Source: Deltaproteobacteria bacterium (GTDB taxonomy: Bacteria; Desulfobacterota_B; Binatia; Bin18). Taken from it: 7,623 bases of DNA. The stretch spans positions 1 to 7,623 of the forward strand of contig JAAXHF010000738.1 of assembly GCA_012271025.1 (NCBI GenBank). The letters run 5' to 3'. Both the position numbers and the translations under genes were made by a program. Position 1 is the first letter of the stretch. Each line of letters starts with the position of its first letter. Below the pieces are notes generated by a model, which was given only the letters and a program-made list of their open reading frames with translations, was not told the DNA's origin and did no database searches. This document shows positions 6,221 through 7,623 of the stretch, piece after piece.

Positions 6221-6306
6221 CCGGCTGGCTGAACCCTTTGTCAAAGGTAATCGTGTTCACAAAAGATATTTATCGGACAACACGATTACCTTTGCAAGCC
6301 AGCCGG
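6221..6306. repeat. two-tier inverted repeat in divergent intergenic region
   Basis: The inner arms CAAAGGTAATCGTGTT (6242-6257) and AACACGATTACCTTTG (6279-6294) are a perfect 16-bp inverted repeat around a 21-nt loop, which itself contains GATA-TT-TATC (6265-6274). The outer arms CCGGCTGGCT (6221-6230) and AGCCAGCCGG (6297-6306) are a perfect 10-bp repeat. The tiers are separated by 11 nt on the left and 2 nt on the right. The inner part is clearly AT-rich in a GC-rich window. A further palindrome, CCTTTG-t-CAAAGG (6235-6247), competes with the left inner arm. It lies between the divergent RNase Z-like and ferredoxin-fusion genes. It could be a regulatory cruciform/operator, a 5'-UTR structure for the minus-strand gene, or a small mobile remnant (MITE or REP-like). 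No clear target-site duplication was seen. Confidence 0.85.
6269..6297 (-). promoter_or_regulatory. candidate promoter for the RNase Z-like/PPOX pair
   Basis: On the minus strand TTGCAA (6297-6292) and GATAAA (6274-6269) are 17 bp apart, each matching four of six sigma-70 consensus bases. The right inner arm of the inverted repeat fills the spacer, so a protein binding the repeat would block this promoter. Transcription would begin near 6262, about 60 nt before ATG 6203. The call is weak because the region is AT-rich and such matches arise readily. Confidence 0.28.
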
Positions 6307-6334
6307 TGGCGACGGACCATGCGGGCCGGGGACA

Positions 6335-6363
6335 TTGACAGCGCGGCCTGGGAAGGCTAGCCA
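6335..6363 (+). promoter_or_regulatory. candidate promoter for the ferredoxin-fusion gene
   Basis: TTGACA at 6335-6340 is a perfect -35 consensus. Seventeen bases later the -10 position reads TAGCCA, a poor match. Placement is reasonable (about 25 nt leader before the GGGAG ribosome-binding site at 6381-6385), but only the -35 half is convincing. Confidence 0.25.
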
Positions 6364-6394
6364 GGGAGAGAGTCTTGATAGGGAGAACACCGCT

Positions 6395-7222
6395 ATGGCG
6401 ACCATGATTACCGACGAGTGCATCAACTGCGGAGCCTGCGAGCCCGAATGCCCCAACACCGCCATCTACCAGGGCGGGGTCGAGTGGGATCTGAACGGGG
6501 CGAGCAGCGAGGCCATCTCAAACGACATCTTCTACATCGTCCCCCAGAAATGCACCGAGTGCGTCGGCTTTTTTGACCAGGAAGCCTGTGCCGCAGTGTG
6601 TCCGGTCGATTGCTGCGTGCCCAATCCGGACATCCCGGAAGCCGAATCCGTCCTGATCGCCCGGGCCAAAGAGCTGCACCCGGAAGAAACCTTTGGCGAC
6701 GACTTTCCGTCGCGCTTCAAGGGCGGTGATGCCACCGAACCGGCGGCCGAACCCGCTCCGGCGGCCGAGCCTGCCCCGGTCGCGGCTCCGCCACCCGCTG
6801 CCCCGGCTCCCGCCCCGGCCGCAGCCGTCGAGGTTTCGACCCTGGCCATTCCCGAAGTCGACGACTGGGAGGTGCCGCTGAGTTGCTATAAGTGCGAGCA
6901 GGAATACGCGCTGGCCTTTGCCCGCTTTCGGATCGGCACCGTGCTGAACTGCCCCAACCCCTACTGCACGGTCAGCCTGACCGTCACCTCAACCATGTAC
7001 AAAAATGTGGCCAACGTCCTCGACACCTTCCACGCCCGGTGGAAGGCCGAGTTTGAGGCCTTTCGGGAAAAGCGCCGCCGAGAGCTGGAAGCCTTTGAGG
7101 CTGAGAAGCAGGCCGAGTTGGAGGACTTTGGCGACACCCTCAGAAAAGCCGTGTCCGATGTCAAACCGGCCGGCAAGCCGTGGCGGCGGCTGTCGCTGCT
7201 CGGCTTTCAGCGCGTGGGCTAA
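6395..7222 (+). CDS. Alvin-type 2[4Fe-4S] ferredoxin fused to zinc-ribbon-like and coiled-coil modules
   Basis: The protein has 275 residues. Residues 1-100 are a two-cluster ferredoxin: [20 protein letters not shown] gives Cys9, 12, 15, 19, and [20 protein letters not shown] gives Cys53, 56, 65, 69. The eight-residue insert between Cys56 and Cys65 and the following CPVDC (Cys73, plus an extra Cys74) are the Alvin/Chromatium-type signature. About 16 residues are added between the two motifs (around [16 protein letters not shown]). Residues 114-145 are an Ala/Pro/Glu linker. Residues 164-191 hold CYKC and CPNPYC (Cys164, 167, 186, 191), which look like a zinc ribbon. Residues 205-255 are a charged coiled coil ([19 protein letters not shown] and on). 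ATG 6395 is chosen for GGGAG nine bases upstream. It is likely a cytoplasmic electron carrier whose C-terminal part docks a partner. The linker and tail are unusual for a ferredoxin. The zinc ribbon is inferred from Cys spacing. Confidence 0.9.
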   Translation: MATMITDECINCGACEPECPNTAIYQGGVEWDLNGASSEAISNDIFYIVPQKCTECVGFFDQEACAAVCPVDCCVPNPDIPEAESVLIARAKELHPEETFGDDFPSRFKGGDATEPAAEPAPAAEPAPVAAPPPAAPAPAPAAAVEVSTLAIPEVDDWEVPLSCYKCEQEYALAFARFRIGTVLNCPNPYCTVSLTVTSTMYKNVANVLDTFHARWKAEFEAFREKRRRELEAFEAEKQAELEDFGDTLRKAVSDVKPAGKPWRRLSLLGFQRVG

Positions 7223-7333
7223 GGCTGTCTGCTGAACGCTGAACGACGCACCCCTTTGGGAATAAACGCCGCCAGCTCTTCCAGGGAAGCCGGCGCGGCC
7301 GTCACTATCGTCGCCCATCGGGGCCTCTCCAGG
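7223..7333. other. convergent intergenic gap without clear terminator
   Basis: This is the 111-nt gap between the ends of the ferredoxin-fusion gene and the small membrane-protein gene. It holds a 7-bp tandem duplication GCTGAAC-GCTGAAC (7231-7244) and a small CTTCC-ag-GGAAG palindrome (7278-7289) with no T-run. No confident terminator is visible. A possible remnant minus-strand reading frame here is listed under findings. Confidence 0.4.
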
Positions 7334-7534
7334 TCAGGCGGTACGCCGCAACAACTCGGCCAGTACCTGGCTTTGCTCATGCTGGCGGGCCTCCATGATG
7401 TCGAGCTGCCGGTTGCGGTCCTCGGAGGCTTTCGTCATCATTCCTAAGCCGCGTGCAATCAAGAGACATTGCACCCCGCCCACGATGGCCGAGACGGCGA
7501 TTTGCACCCACATAGCGGCGATTTGCTGTTCCAT
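7334..7534 (-). CDS. small single-TM, coiled-coil protein of unknown function
   Basis: The 66-residue protein has one hydrophobic helix at about residues 5-31 (AAMWVQIAVSAIVGGVQCLL and on to GLGMM). A short polar, heptad-like helix follows (KASEDRNRQLDIMEARQHEQ, then SQVLAELLRR). This layout resembles small membrane proteins of unknown function, and also small holin-like or toxin-like peptides, but I recognise no defined family. The start is supported by GGGGAG nine bases upstream and AGGAG three bases upstream of ATG 7534. A TATATT (7556-7551) just upstream could be a -10 element, though it would leave a very short leader. It is transcribed toward the ferredoxin-fusion gene and away from the inverted repeat at 7586-7612. 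Small size lowers confidence, but the start site and amphipathic pattern look real. Confidence 0.62.
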   Translation of the reverse strand: MEQQIAAMWVQIAVSAIVGGVQCLLIARGLGMMTKASEDRNRQLDIMEARQHEQSQVLAELLRRTA

Positions 7535-7585
7535 GCGCTCCTACTCCCCGAATATAGGCGCTTCCGGCCCACGAAAAAAGCCGGG

Positions 7586-7612
7586 GCATTCTGTTTTTGT
7601 ACAACAGAATGC
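7586..7612. repeat. perfect 10-bp inverted repeat at right edge
   Basis: GCATTCTGTT (7586-7595) and AACAGAATGC (7603-7612) flank a 7-nt loop. The centre also reads TTGTACAA (7597-7604), a shorter palindrome. On the minus strand the stem is followed six bases later by TTTTTT (7579-7574 region), loosely like a terminator for a minus-strand gene beyond the window. The T-run is too far from the stem to be canonical. A second short palindrome, CCGGC...GCCGG (7564-7584), lies just to the left, around that T-run. An operator upstream of the small membrane-protein gene is the alternative. Confidence 0.55.
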
Positions 7613-7623
7613 ATATCCTACCC

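Noticed and set aside
6238..6270. Plus-strand promoter TTGTCA with GATATT in the repeat
   Set aside because: The spacer is 21 bp, too long for a sigma-70 promoter.
6221..6306. Integron attC site
   Set aside because: There is no GTTRRRY/RYYYAAC core pair at the ends, and no integrase or cassette layout.
6221..6306. Rho-independent terminator
   Set aside because: The repeat lies between two divergent start codons, and no T-tract follows the stem on either strand.
6989..7318. Minus-strand frame of 109 codons beginning at ATG 7318
   Set aside because: The ribosome-binding site is good, but most of the frame is antisense to the ferredoxin-fusion gene and has low-quality composition. Only the short remnant idea is kept, as a finding.

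Overview
This is a compact, GC-rich, gene-dense bacterial window with eight complete genes and one partial gene, and no gap above 300 bases. I see no tRNA, rRNA, CRISPR array, transposase or phage structural gene. The mix suggests an uncultured Gram-negative-like lineage, perhaps deltaproteobacterial, Binatota-like or Tectomicrobia-like. That placement rests on general impression (GC-rich codon use, an Alvin-type ferredoxin, an Rv0121-like PPOX protein, a LuxC/LuxE pair outside a lux operon) and is not a firm taxonomic call.

Left block (minus strand, 961 to 1). A tight three-gene operon runs leftwards: a small TPR protein, an acidic 89-residue protein of unknown function, and an alpha/beta hydrolase cut by the window edge. 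Gaps are about 15 nt. The 68-nt gap to the divergent plus-strand operon holds a 19-bp inverted repeat, a candidate operator.

Central block (plus strand, 1030 to 4685). A LuxE-family acyl-protein synthetase, a LuxC-family acyl-thioester reductase and a class III PLP aminotransferase follow each other with short gaps. Chemically they form a logical series: a carboxylate is adenylated and loaded as a thioester on LuxE, LuxC reduces it to an aldehyde with NAD(P)H, and the aminotransferase converts the aldehyde to a primary amine. No luciferase (luxAB) gene is present. This is the most interesting candidate system in the window, but substrate and product are inferred.

Right-central block (minus strand, 6203 to 4691). 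An RNase Z-like metallo-beta-lactamase-fold protein is followed, 4 nt after its stop, by a PPOX-class flavin/F420-type split-barrel protein. The latter converges on the aminotransferase with only 5 nt between stop codons.

Right block. The 191-nt divergent gap 6204-6394 carries a strikingly AT-rich, two-tier inverted repeat (16-bp and 10-bp perfect arms). It precedes a plus-strand gene for an unusual multidomain protein: Alvin-like 2[4Fe-4S] ferredoxin, Pro/Ala linker, four-Cys zinc-ribbon-like module and charged coiled coil. The window ends with a small minus-strand gene for a one-TM, coiled-coil protein and another perfect 10-bp inverted repeat at the right edge.
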